This document shows, one piece after another, positions 25,533-32,103 of a stretch of DNA of 32,103 nucleotides (positions are counted from its first letter, which is position 1; the number at the start of each line of letters is the position of its first letter). Source of the DNA: a candidate division WS1 bacterium. Lineage in GTDB: Bacteria > Armatimonadota > Zipacnadia > Zipacnadales > UBA11051. Position numbers and translations under genes: made by a program. The stretch covers positions 1 to 32,103 of the forward strand of contig JAAYSP010000219.1 in assembly GCA_012518355.1 (NCBI GenBank), read 5' to 3'. The notes beneath the pieces were generated by a model, which was not told the DNA's origin, did no database searches, and saw nothing but the letters and a program-made list of their open reading frames with translations.

Positions 25533-27317
25533 ATGTTGCTAACTCTGTCCATGGTGCTGGGCACATCGCTGATACTATCGGCGATCGTGTACTACTTCGA
25601 ACGCTGGCGGCTTGCACGCCCTGGCGGGCCCTATGCTGCTGCCGACTTTTCGGGCGTCATCATCCTCTCCGCTATGGCCATAGGATGGCTTGCGTCGCCA
25701 CACCAGCCTCCCGCACAGGATCACGCCAAACTCATATGGCTGTGGATCTCATCCACCCTGGTGTTCATCGTGGCAGCGATCACGGACCAGTTCAAATCAG
25801 TGCGCGGTCTACGGGCACTGGCAGCGGCGCTGGCTGCCTGGCTGTTGTATGATGCGGGCATTGCCATCGCCACTGTGAAGGTGCCCTTCTCCACAACCTT
25901 CGTCAGCCTGGGCGGATCAGCCCTCATAGTAGGCATGGCATGGCTGGCACTGTGCGGCTCGCTGTTTGCCCGCACCGGCACTCTGCCCCGCGTTTCTCTG
26001 GGGGTAGGCGCACTGACCAGCCTCACCTTCGTCGTGGTTGCGATGCTGGAACCGGCCAACGCCACCTACGCAGGCATGATGGCTGCTGCCACCATAGCCC
26101 TGATTTGTCTCGCACAGTTTCCGTTCACCGCCTATCTGACCCACGGCGGAGCTACCGCAGGATCATACACGTTGGGCGTGCTCATCGGCGCCCTTGCCAT
26201 CGAGGGAGCGCTGAAAAACACGGCGTTTCTCGTGGCGCTTTTGCCACTCCTGGTCATCAGCGTCCCTCTGTTTGCCTCAGCCTATGCATGGATTGCCGAC
26301 TGGAGAAGGGGGCATCGCCGCAATCTGTTTGGCCGCCGAACGCGGCATGTCCACGAAATGCTTGCCGAACAGGGCTACAGCGAGAACCAGACCAGCCTGG
26401 TCCTGCTTTTGGGAACCGCCATGGTATGCGCTCTTGCGGTGCTGTTAGTCATGCTCATCAAGGTCAGTTTCATCATCAAAGCAGTTGTCCTGGCTGCAGG
26501 CTTACTCGGGGCTCTAATCGTCCCCTATGTAGTGCTGCGACTGATGAAGCCGGTCAATCCATCCCGTCCTGACGATGAGTACGACCTGTTGGGAGTGCGC
26601 ATCCACCGCGTCACGATGGAGGAGGCGATGGAACGCGTCGCACACTTCATCAGATTGGACACACCTCATCTGATCGTGACCACTGACGCTGGCGGAGTAA
26701 TCCGAGCTCGCGACGACGAGGAAGTGCGCCACATCATCAATCATGCGGCTCTGATCACTGCCGACGGGGCTGGTGTCGTATTGGCAGCCCGGTTGCTGAA
26801 CCTCGGAATTGACACCCGGGTCGCGGGCTGCGACATGGTTGCCGAAATGTGCAGGGTGGCTGCCGCTATGAACCGATCAGTATATTTCCTGGGGGCGGCG
26901 CCTGGGGTAGCAGACAAGGCTTCTGAGAAGCTGCGAGAGCAGATACCGGGTCTGCAGGTAGCTGGCGTTCGGGATGGCTACTTCACACCAGAGCAAGAGG
27001 CAGAGATTGTCGCAGATATACGCCGCACGAAGCCTGCTGTACTATTTGTGGCCCTCGGTGCTCCCAGACAGGAAAAGTGGATCGTCAAGCATATGGAACA
27101 GTTGGGCGTCCCCGCCTGCATAGGCATCGGTGGCAGCCTGGACGTGATTTCGGGGCTCAAAAAGCGCGCGCCGCTGTGGATGCAGCGTTGTGGGCTGGAG
27201 TGGCTCTATCGCACGGCAAAGGAGCCGACCAGACTGGGGCGGTTAACGGCCTTGCCTCGTATCATCATACTGGCGTTCGCAGAGCTCGTCAGGGCTCCCA
27301 GGCAAAAAGAAAACTGA
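25533..27317 (+). CDS. Fusion of an inactive-looking TagO/WecA-type membrane domain to a TagA/WecG-type (GT26) glycosyltransferase
   Basis: The protein has 594 residues. Residues 1-335 form about ten membrane helices that align with TagO/WecA/MraY phospho-sugar transferases: AAITDQFKS (81-89) against the GxxDD loop, LAIEGALKNT (221-230), LLVISVPLF (239-247), and HVHEMLAEQGYSENQTSLV (272-290) against the HIHHRL...GLS motif. The Asp-rich catalytic residues are lost: the first Asp of DD is Thr84, the NAxNxxDGxDG motif is replaced by CGSLFARTGTLPR (141-153), and GDTGS becomes GATAGS. Residues 350-590 are a canonical GT26 domain, with VTTDAGGVIRA, ITADGAGVV (Asp411), VALGAPRQEKW and GLEWLYRTAKEPTR. 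GT26 enzymes transfer UDP-ManNAc-type sugars to lipid-linked intermediates. The membrane half probably anchors the enzyme or binds lipid carrier. Start follows GGTGAGCGAAG. Confidence 0.88.
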   Translation: MLLTLSMVLGTSLILSAIVYYFERWRLARPGGPYAAADFSGVIILSAMAIGWLASPHQPPAQDHAKLIWLWISSTLVFIVAAITDQFKSVRGLRALAAALAAWLLYDAGIAIATVKVPFSTTFVSLGGSALIVGMAWLALCGSLFARTGTLPRVSLGVGALTSLTFVVVAMLEPANATYAGMMAAATIALICLAQFPFTAYLTHGGATAGSYTLGVLIGALAIEGALKNTAFLVALLPLLVISVPLFASAYAWIADWRRGHRRNLFGRRTRHVHEMLAEQGYSENQTSLVLLLGTAMVCALAVLLVMLIKVSFIIKAVVLAAGLLGALIVPYVVLRLMKPVNPSRPDDEYDLLGVRIHRVTMEEAMERVAHFIRLDTPHLIVTTDAGGVIRARDDEEVRHIINHAALITADGAGVVLAARLLNLGIDTRVAGCDMVAEMCRVAAAMNRSVYFLGAAPGVADKASEKLREQIPGLQVAGVRDGYFTPEQEAEIVADIRRTKPAVLFVALGAPRQEKWIVKHMEQLGVPACIGIGGSLDVISGLKKRAPLWMQRCGLEWLYRTAKEPTRLGRLTALPRIIILAFAELVRAPRQKEN

Positions 27318-27321
27318 CTGC

Positions 27322-27562
27322 TGCGACAACCGAGCTCCATCATCAGCATCACTTGTCTCTTGCAGCCAGGCTCTGAGTGCGAATCTGCCGATGAGACATA
27401 ACGCAGAAGCTGGCCACGTATTCCGTAGTGCGTGACAAACCGATGACTACGATGACTTCTTTGTGCGGCAACCGACTTGTTTCACAGCATCACTTGTTTC
27501 TTGCAGTTGCCATCAGAGTATGAGACTGCTGGGGAAACGCAACACGAAAGCTGACCATCGTA
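27322..27562. repeat. Diverged direct repeat, about 100 bp per unit, period 141-142 bp
   Basis: Units at about 27322-27420 and 27464-27562 share order and many identities: TGCGACAACCGA/TGCGGCAACCGA, a 22-base block at 27344-27365 and 27485-27506 with one difference, and endings GGCCACGTA/GACCATCGTA. The spacer (TGCGTGACAAACCGATGAC, from 27429) resembles a third, broken copy of the unit start. The repeat occupies the whole 252-base gap before the PfkB gene and has no protein-coding look. Nothing matching was noticed elsewhere in the window. Confidence 0.6.
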
Positions 27563-27578
27563 CTATGAGGTGCTTTGT

Positions 27579-28529
27579 ATGGCAGATCCTGTTCTGATTG
27601 TTGGCTCACTTGCACTGGACGACATCGAGACACCGATCGGCAGGCAGCGAGATGTAGTCGGTGGTGCCGCGTACTACGGCGCTCTGGCCGCCAGCCTGTT
27701 TGCGCCCGTCAGGTTAGTGGGGGTGGTGGGAGATGACTTCCCGCAGGAAGCACTGGGGTTGCTGGCCTCACGCGGGGTGGATCTGTCCGGAGTTGAAACG
27801 GTGGAGGGCGGTGCATCGTTCCGCTGGAGTGGTCGCTATCACACCGACATGAATGTACGCGACACTCTCGACACGCAACTGAACGTGTTTGCCGATTTCA
27901 ACCCAGTCCTGCCACCACAATACCGAGATAGCCATTACGTTTTTCTGGCCAACATAACCCCTTCAGTGCAACTGCAGGTGCTCGACCAGATAGAGCCCGA
28001 AGCATTTGTGGCTTTCGATACCATGAATCTCTGGATCGAGACCGCTCGTGATGACCTGCTAAAGGTTATGCGTCGGGCCAATCTTGCGCTGATGAACGAT
28101 GCGGAGGTGCGCCAGTTTGCGGGGGATACGAACCTGGTCAAGGCAGGGGAAGCACTACTCCGCACGGGGCCACAGTATGCAGCGATCAAGCTGGGCGAGT
28201 ATGGTGCTATGCTGGTATCCCAACGCACTCGCTTCACTCTACCGTGCTGCCCTCTCGCACATGTAGAGGACCCCACCGGAGCGGGCGATTCGTTTGCTGG
28301 TGGGCTGATGGGCTATCTGGCCTGGGCAGGCTGCCATGAAGAAGAGACGCTGCGAACGGCACTGGCCATGGGCACGATAACTGCTTCGCGCGCCTGCGAA
28401 AGCTTCGGTACCACGGCTCTGGTGGATACCACCGCTGAGCACATACTGGAGCGATACGAAATGCTGTTGAGCATGACACGTTTCAACCCGCTGCCAGAAG
28501 ACTTACCGATCATCTCCAGTCAGGACTGA
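27579..28529 (+). CDS. PfkB-family kinase, possibly adenosine or sugar kinase
   Basis: The protein has 316 residues. GAGG stands eight bases before the ATG at 27579, which is preferred over the GTG at 27570. It has the ribokinase-family N-terminal GSLALDDIETP (9-19), the glycine pair VVGGAAYY (26-33), and the signature DPTGAGDSFAGG (231-242) with the catalytic Asp237. The central DTLDTQLNVFADF stretch (95-107) is distinctive. From memory, relatives with that stretch are often found beside SAM-cycle genes such as ahcY, which lies two genes upstream here. That makes adenosine a reasonable substrate to consider, though the sequence alone does not prove it. A long intergenic repeat precedes it, and the AstE-like gene follows after 41 bases. 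Confidence 0.88.
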   Translation: MADPVLIVGSLALDDIETPIGRQRDVVGGAAYYGALAASLFAPVRLVGVVGDDFPQEALGLLASRGVDLSGVETVEGGASFRWSGRYHTDMNVRDTLDTQLNVFADFNPVLPPQYRDSHYVFLANITPSVQLQVLDQIEPEAFVAFDTMNLWIETARDDLLKVMRRANLALMNDAEVRQFAGDTNLVKAGEALLRTGPQYAAIKLGEYGAMLVSQRTRFTLPCCPLAHVEDPTGAGDSFAGGLMGYLAWAGCHEEETLRTALAMGTITASRACESFGTTALVDTTAEHILERYEMLLSMTRFNPLPEDLPIISSQD

Positions 28530-28570
28530 TCCTGTCACACAACACTGCACATGAACGCACAGGGGGGTAC

Positions 28571-29581
28571 ATGATGTCTACCACGACTACTCTGGATTAT
28601 GCCGTCGCTCATCTGACCGATGACTCGGAAGTCGCCATCCCTTACTGGCACGTGGACAGCGGTCAGGATGGTGAGACCTTCCTGGTCAACTGTGCACAGC
28701 ATGGCAACGAAGTGCAGGGGTGTGAGTCCATCCGTCTGTTCAAGCAGTTGTGCGAAACCGACTTGAAGCGCGGAAGTGTATATCTGGTGCCGTTCACCAA
28801 CCTCCCCGCAGTCAAATACCGACGGCCTCACATAAACCTGGGCCCGGAGCAGCCCTACGCTGACGCCGAGGGGCACAACATGAACCGTACCTGGCCCGGC
28901 AATCCGGAGGGAAATGACACGGAACGTGTCTCATATGCCATCCACGAAGCCGTGGTCAGGCACTGTACGCGCTGCCTGGACTTGCACAGTTGGTCGGGAT
29001 TTTTCGCATCAGCCACTCTCGCGCCCAACGATGGAGGGCTGGTATCGGAAATGGCCGAGACAACAGCAATCCGTTTCATCAGTTGGAGCAAGCCCGATGA
29101 ACCGGGTGTGGAGCATACCCCCTCGACTATCACGCGTCTCTTCAACAACACGGGTCGGGGCGCTGTGTGCATCGAACTGGCCGGCCAGTATGAGATATCG
29201 TCAAAAAAAGTCGCACTGGGGCTGCGGGCTGCTACCAACCTGGCGAAGCTGTTTGGTATGATGGATGGTGAGCCCGAATTGCTGGACGGCCCTGTCATTG
29301 GCATGACCGACGATATGGGAGATCGAAAATTCGACCTGAATGCACCATGCAGTGGGCTGTTCGTAGGTACTGGTCTGCAGACCGCTGACTACGTGGAAGA
29401 GGGCCAGAAGTTGGGGCATATCATCCGCGACGACAACCTGGAAACTATGGAGATTTTCGCTCCGGTCAGTGGATATCTTTTGCGTTACGGCTGCTATCGT
29501 CCGCACTCGGACGTGGCGCTGCCAGCCAGACACCCATATGCATCAGAAGGCGACCCGTTGGCCACGGTTGTCGTCCCCTGA
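28571..29581 (+). CDS. Succinylglutamate desuccinylase/aspartoacylase-family zinc hydrolase
   Basis: The protein has 336 residues. AQHGNEVQG gives the zinc ligands His44 and Glu47, DLHSW the third ligand His139, HNMNRTWPG the substrate Arg106, and CIELAGQ the catalytic Glu202. This is the full AstE/aspartoacylase active-site set (M14-like fold). The last 90 residues resemble the C-terminal lipoyl-like beta domain (GLFVGTGLQTADYVEEGQKLG), usual in such proteins. It should hydrolyse an N-acyl or amide bond of a small carboxylate or peptide-like compound. The substrate is not determined. The ATG pair at 28571/28574 follows AGGGGGG closely; the second is at better spacing. It ends nine bases from the convergent gene at 29591. 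Confidence 0.88.
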   Translation: MMSTTTTLDYAVAHLTDDSEVAIPYWHVDSGQDGETFLVNCAQHGNEVQGCESIRLFKQLCETDLKRGSVYLVPFTNLPAVKYRRPHINLGPEQPYADAEGHNMNRTWPGNPEGNDTERVSYAIHEAVVRHCTRCLDLHSWSGFFASATLAPNDGGLVSEMAETTAIRFISWSKPDEPGVEHTPSTITRLFNNTGRGAVCIELAGQYEISSKKVALGLRAATNLAKLFGMMDGEPELLDGPVIGMTDDMGDRKFDLNAPCSGLFVGTGLQTADYVEEGQKLGHIIRDDNLETMEIFAPVSGYLLRYGCYRPHSDVALPARHPYASEGDPLATVVVP

Positions 29582-29590
29582 CACGGCCGG

Positions 29591-29929
29591 TCAGACTATA
29601 GTCGGCTCGGCGCGCCCGGAAAAGCTGAACAGAGTACCGTCTCCAAGCTCGAATTTGACGGTGAGGCTGTACCTTTTGTCCTCATACTCCACGATCATCT
29701 GATGGGCTGGAGCCCCCTGGCTTATCATGCGTATCAGGTGAGCGTTCAGACGGTCAGTATCGTCCTGATTGGCCGTCCGGAAATAGCCTTCAAAACGATT
29801 GCGCATGACACGTAACCGGTCGGTATGCTCGATGAACTTGACGCTGCATCGCCCCGACGCCAACTGCTCACCAGTGGAGAAGTCGTACACTGTAGCAGGT
29901 ATGTTGTTTGCTACCTGTGGCAGCTCCAT
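29591..29929 (-). CDS. Small conserved-looking protein of unknown function
   Basis: About 112 residues. The frame opens with a GTG at 29938, but the ATG at 29929 is eight bases after GGGAG and is preferred. The protein has no signal peptide or membrane helix. It alternates hydrophobic and charged residues in a probably beta-rich pattern: SVKFIEHTDRLRVMRNRFEG, MIVEYEDKRYSLTVKF, and a C-terminal GTLFSFSGRAEP. I do not recognise the family. Supporting reality are the ribosome site, the fit into the minus-strand cluster (about 78 bases downstream of the MscS gene) and the tight convergent spacing of nine bases to the AstE-like gene. Confidence 0.6.
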   Translation of the reverse strand: MELPQVANNIPATVYDFSTGEQLASGRCSVKFIEHTDRLRVMRNRFEGYFRTANQDDTDRLNAHLIRMISQGAPAHQMIVEYEDKRYSLTVKFELGDGTLFSFSGRAEPTIV

Positions 29930-30007
29930 GTGCCTCACTCCCTATGCTGGGCCGCAATCCGTGCCTGAGATATCCCCGGCTTGCAACATCTCCGGGCTCG
30001 GGACATC

Positions 30008-30586
30008 CTATGGGGCTATTGGCTTCTGAGTCTCGGTGGCACGGCTATGGTTGATGACTTGTTTGAGAGCTCGGTTGGCCAGTGACACTTCGCGCCCGTC
30101 GTTGGTCAGCAGGCGTGTCCGTCGCAACCCCATCTGCATGACCTGGCCGGTCACCTGCTCAACGCTGATGCGCTCGCCAACTCCGAACAGGTCATCGTAC
30201 AGGATGAAATACCCGGCTGCCATGTCAGCAAGCATGTCGCGAAAAATCACCAGAGCCGCCACCACCAGCACCAGGCCCACTGGAAGCAATTCCGCCGCCA
30301 CCTGGAAGCCCAGATAACGCAGGATGACCAGCAATGCTATAACAATCAATATGGTCTGACTGAGCATCAGTGGCACGCCCAGCACCACTCGTCGCCGCAA
30401 CACTCGCATCGTGGCATCGCGGTACAGGTCCTGAGATAGTACCCTGCGCAAGGCCTTGCGCAGCTGCCAACGGGTCAGCAGGATTAGCACTTCGAACACC
30501 ACGGCGATGAGGATCGCATGGGTCAGTCGAGTGGGCAAAGTGGACTGCCACACACTGTGCACGTAGTTGCTTAACGCATCGAACAA
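30008..30586 (-). CDS. Short MscS-type mechanosensitive channel
   Basis: The protein has 192 residues from a TTG at 30586 that follows AAGGGAG by about eight bases. Three membrane segments (about 22-40, 72-94 and 98-116) are followed by the pore-lining/beta-domain stretch of MscS: FRDMLADMAAGYFILYDD, VGERISVEQVTGQVMQMGLR, then TRLLTNDGREVSLANRAL, ending INHSRATE. The large C-terminal alpha/beta domain of MscS is absent, so the protein stops just after the beta domain. MscS channels release small solutes at hypo-osmotic shock; a channel without the cytoplasmic cage may have altered gating or assembly. It follows the peptidase gene by 36 bases. Confidence 0.88.
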   Translation of the reverse strand: MFDALSNYVHSVWQSTLPTRLTHAILIAVVFEVLILLTRWQLRKALRRVLSQDLYRDATMRVLRRRVVLGVPLMLSQTILIVIALLVILRYLGFQVAAELLPVGLVLVVAALVIFRDMLADMAAGYFILYDDLFGVGERISVEQVTGQVMQMGLRRTRLLTNDGREVSLANRALKQVINHSRATETQKPIAP

Positions 30587-30622
30587 TTCACCAACTCCCT
30601 TCGTGATGCCGTCATCACAGCT

Positions 30623-31534
30623 TTATCCATCCCAGAGCCCCTGCAGCCTCTCCTCTTCCTCCATACGTCTACGGATTGCTTTCCGGCGGCGGACTTGCAC
30701 TAACACTCCGATAAGAAACAGACTCCCCATGATGCTGCCAATCAGAAGCTCTGTAGACAGCGGCATGCCAGCCACCAGATACTCGCCACGTATCTGCGCC
30801 AGCCATTCGCCTTCTATCTGCTGCCGGGTCAGTCCATAGGTACGGACAAAAGCACGGTCCAGATCGCCAGTGCTACCAAGATTGGTCACCAAATCGGCAA
30901 TTCCGCCCTGGTGTTTCATCTCATGAAGATATCGCACCAGCGTGAACGCCTGAGCATAGGCCAACGCGACCTCTTCACTGGTACCGGAAAACGCCTGCTC
31001 CATCTGTTCGATGTCCAGTAGCGTGTTGGCCACTGCTGCCTGCCCCAGTAGTGCTGCCTGGTCCGGCGCCAGCTTTGCTGAAGACAGTTGTGCAAAGCCC
31101 TCGTGAAGCCATCGGGGCTGATCGGCGGGATGTGCCGTGCCGAACTTGCGATGCAGCACTATGTGAGCCAACTCATGTGTCACAGTGCGCAGCATCTCGT
31201 CTTCCCCCACGATGCCCACAAGTATCAGACTTCGCTCCAGCAATGCCAGTCCCATCACAAACGGCCTCGGGGCTTCTCCAAGCGCAGCGAACATCTCGGT
31301 GCGCGTCTTGAACAGACGGATGGTCACCGGCTCGCCGAATTCCATGTCCAGTGCCGCGCACAGATCACCTATGGCCATTTCCGAAGCCTGCGCCACGGCA
31401 TGGGCAATGGCGTAGTGGTCTTGCGGATAGTTCACCATGAAATTGTCTGTCTGCAGCCAGTGATTTCCCCACGCTGCAACTGGAGCACACAAAAGCAGCA
31501 CTGCGACTGTCAGGCGTCCGGCACAGCTTTTCAT
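30623..31534 (-). CDS. Secreted/membrane-anchored HExxH metallopeptidase (peptidase MA-like)
   Basis: About 303 residues. The frame opens at 31579, but the ATG at 31534 overlaps the upstream stop as ATGA and begins a signal peptide (MKSCAGRLTVAVLLLCAPVA), so it is preferred. The zinc motif is THELAHIVLH (HELAH), and WLHEGFAQLSS about 24 residues later supplies the third ligand Glu; this is the gluzincin pattern of peptidase MA-type proteins. Near the C-terminus is one membrane helix (LLIGSIMGSLFLIGVLVQV) followed by a basic and acidic tail (RRRKAIRRRMEEEERL), so the catalytic part should lie outside the cytoplasm. The ATGA junction suggests translational coupling to the PD-(D/E)XK-like gene. 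The substrate is unknown. Confidence 0.9.
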   Translation of the reverse strand: MKSCAGRLTVAVLLLCAPVAAWGNHWLQTDNFMVNYPQDHYAIAHAVAQASEMAIGDLCAALDMEFGEPVTIRLFKTRTEMFAALGEAPRPFVMGLALLERSLILVGIVGEDEMLRTVTHELAHIVLHRKFGTAHPADQPRWLHEGFAQLSSAKLAPDQAALLGQAAVANTLLDIEQMEQAFSGTSEEVALAYAQAFTLVRYLHEMKHQGGIADLVTNLGSTGDLDRAFVRTYGLTRQQIEGEWLAQIRGEYLVAGMPLSTELLIGSIMGSLFLIGVLVQVRRRKAIRRRMEEEERLQGLWDG

Positions 31535-32103
31535 CTCTTCCACGCCCGACAGCGATTGCGCACCCGGCACCAGCGACACTGGCTGCCTTTCTGGGGCTCG
31601 AAATCCACTTCGCGGCGCATCCGTGTTACTCGTGCAGACAGCGTTTCGCGCAACTGCTCCTGCTCTACGGGAGAGAGCTCATATGTTGTCAGCCTTCCGG
31701 GGCGCAGGCAGTAGTACCCCACCCGCACCTGGCGTGGCGCAAAGTGCCCTGTCGCCAGCAGCCACAGAAGGCCTGCCGACAAGTCACTGCCCAGTTCTCG
31801 CTGAGACGGCGGCCGGCGACTGGAGTTCAAGCGTACTACCTGCACCGCTCCGGTATCGTCTTCATCTGCGAAAACTAGGTCTGCAACTGACGCAAACCGC
31901 CCCTGCCCCATCTGCGCTGCCAACTGTAGGTCAGTGTGCAGCACCTGGTGTTCCGCGCCTACCCAGCCATCAGCGAACTCCCTCAGTATCTGCCGGCCCT
32001 GACTATGAAGATTCTCCTCCTCCATGCTGTCGGCGCACAAGCTCCCATCCCAGGTATCTTCAAACAGACCGATCAGGATCGTCTGAGCATCTTCGGCAGA
32101 GCG
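31531..32103 (-). CDS. Partial PD-(D/E)XK-nuclease-like protein with C-terminal cysteine cluster (N-terminus off window)
   Basis: The frame stays open to the right edge, so the TTG at 32040 is not a confirmed start and about 190 C-terminal residues are seen. The pattern follows RecB/AddB/Cas4-like nuclease domains: an acidic helix with ENLHSQGRQILREF, a strand pair around ASVADLVFADEDDTGAVQVV, then the Tyr-rich strand VRVGYYCLRPGRL and a final CRWCRVRNRCRAW (C-x2-C-x5-C), where such proteins hold an iron-sulphur cluster. Where the motif DYKTG should follow VV, the sequence reads RLNSSRR, so the catalytic Asp and Lys look lost. The fourth cysteine was not identified here. The stop overlaps the start of the secreted peptidase as ATGA. 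Confidence 0.7.
   Translation of the reverse strand, partial: RSAEDAQTILIGLFEDTWDGSLCADSMEEENLHSQGRQILREFADGWVGAEHQVLHTDLQLAAQMGQGRFASVADLVFADEDDTGAVQVVRLNSSRRPPSQRELGSDLSAGLLWLLATGHFAPRQVRVGYYCLRPGRLTTYELSPVEQEQLRETLSARVTRMRREVDFEPQKGSQCRWCRVRNRCRAWKR

Noticed and set aside
24332-25564. 410-residue open frame on the minus strand
   Set aside because: It is antisense to ahcY and has no recognisable motif; it arises from codon usage of the real gene.
27322-27562. Possible CRISPR array
   Set aside because: Only two diverged units with a 141-142-base period and no regular short repeats; no cas gene nearby.

Overview
The window is bacterial chromosome with moderate GC and no rRNA, tRNA, CRISPR array, transposase or phage gene that I can see. 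It carries 24 supportable protein genes, two of them cut by the window edges. csaB (S-layer/SLH pyruvylation), a LapA-like membrane protein, a TagA/WecG-type glycosyltransferase, RfbD and a heptose-kinase-like GHMP kinase suggest an enveloped, probably diderm lineage with an SLH-anchored S-layer. The gene mix would fit Armatimonadota-like or other candidate phyla, but that placement is a guess. GTG, TTG and apparently one AUA start codon are used.

Layout. (a) 1-4336, minus strand: a partial GT39/ArnT-like membrane glycosyltransferase and a tandem pair of secreted paralogues of about 475 residues with an unrecognised, probably helical fold. (b) 4623-9012, plus strand: an MFS transporter divergent from the paralogues, csaB, and a double-domain nitrilase-superfamily protein. 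(c) 9189-21421, minus strand: in order of transcription, TPR protein, inactive-looking M16 peptidase homologue, PQQ-type beta-propeller protein and LapA-like protein, with a near-perfect promoter at 21469-21498; then dprA, topA and a large membrane protein with a spermidine-synthase-like domain. (d) 21572-29581, plus strand: CsoR-like repressor lacking its cysteines, rfbD, GHMP kinase, ahcY, a fused TagO-like/TagA-like protein, a PfkB kinase and an AstE/aspartoacylase-type metallohydrolase. (e) 29591-32103, minus strand: a partial degenerate PD-(D/E)XK protein, a secreted HExxH peptidase coupled to it by ATGA, a short MscS channel and a small unknown protein.

How the genes work together. The csaB, rfbD, GHMP kinase, TagA-fusion and GT39 genes together look like cell-surface glycan assembly. 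ahcY followed by a PfkB kinase suggests disposal of S-adenosylhomocysteine and adenosine. dprA-topA is a DNA-maintenance pair. The paralogues with the MFS gene may form a small uptake or degradation module.

The most unusual theme is that several proteins keep a recognisable enzyme fold but have lost catalytic residues: the tandem nitrilase (triad residues split between its halves), the TagO-like half of the TagO-TagA fusion, the M16 homologue, the CsoR-like regulator (sensor cysteines gone) and the PD-(D/E)XK protein. Other points are an apparent AUA start for rfbD, a diverged 141-142-bp-period repeat before the PfkB gene, and paired hairpins before ahcY. All assignments come from reading motifs by eye; no database search was possible.
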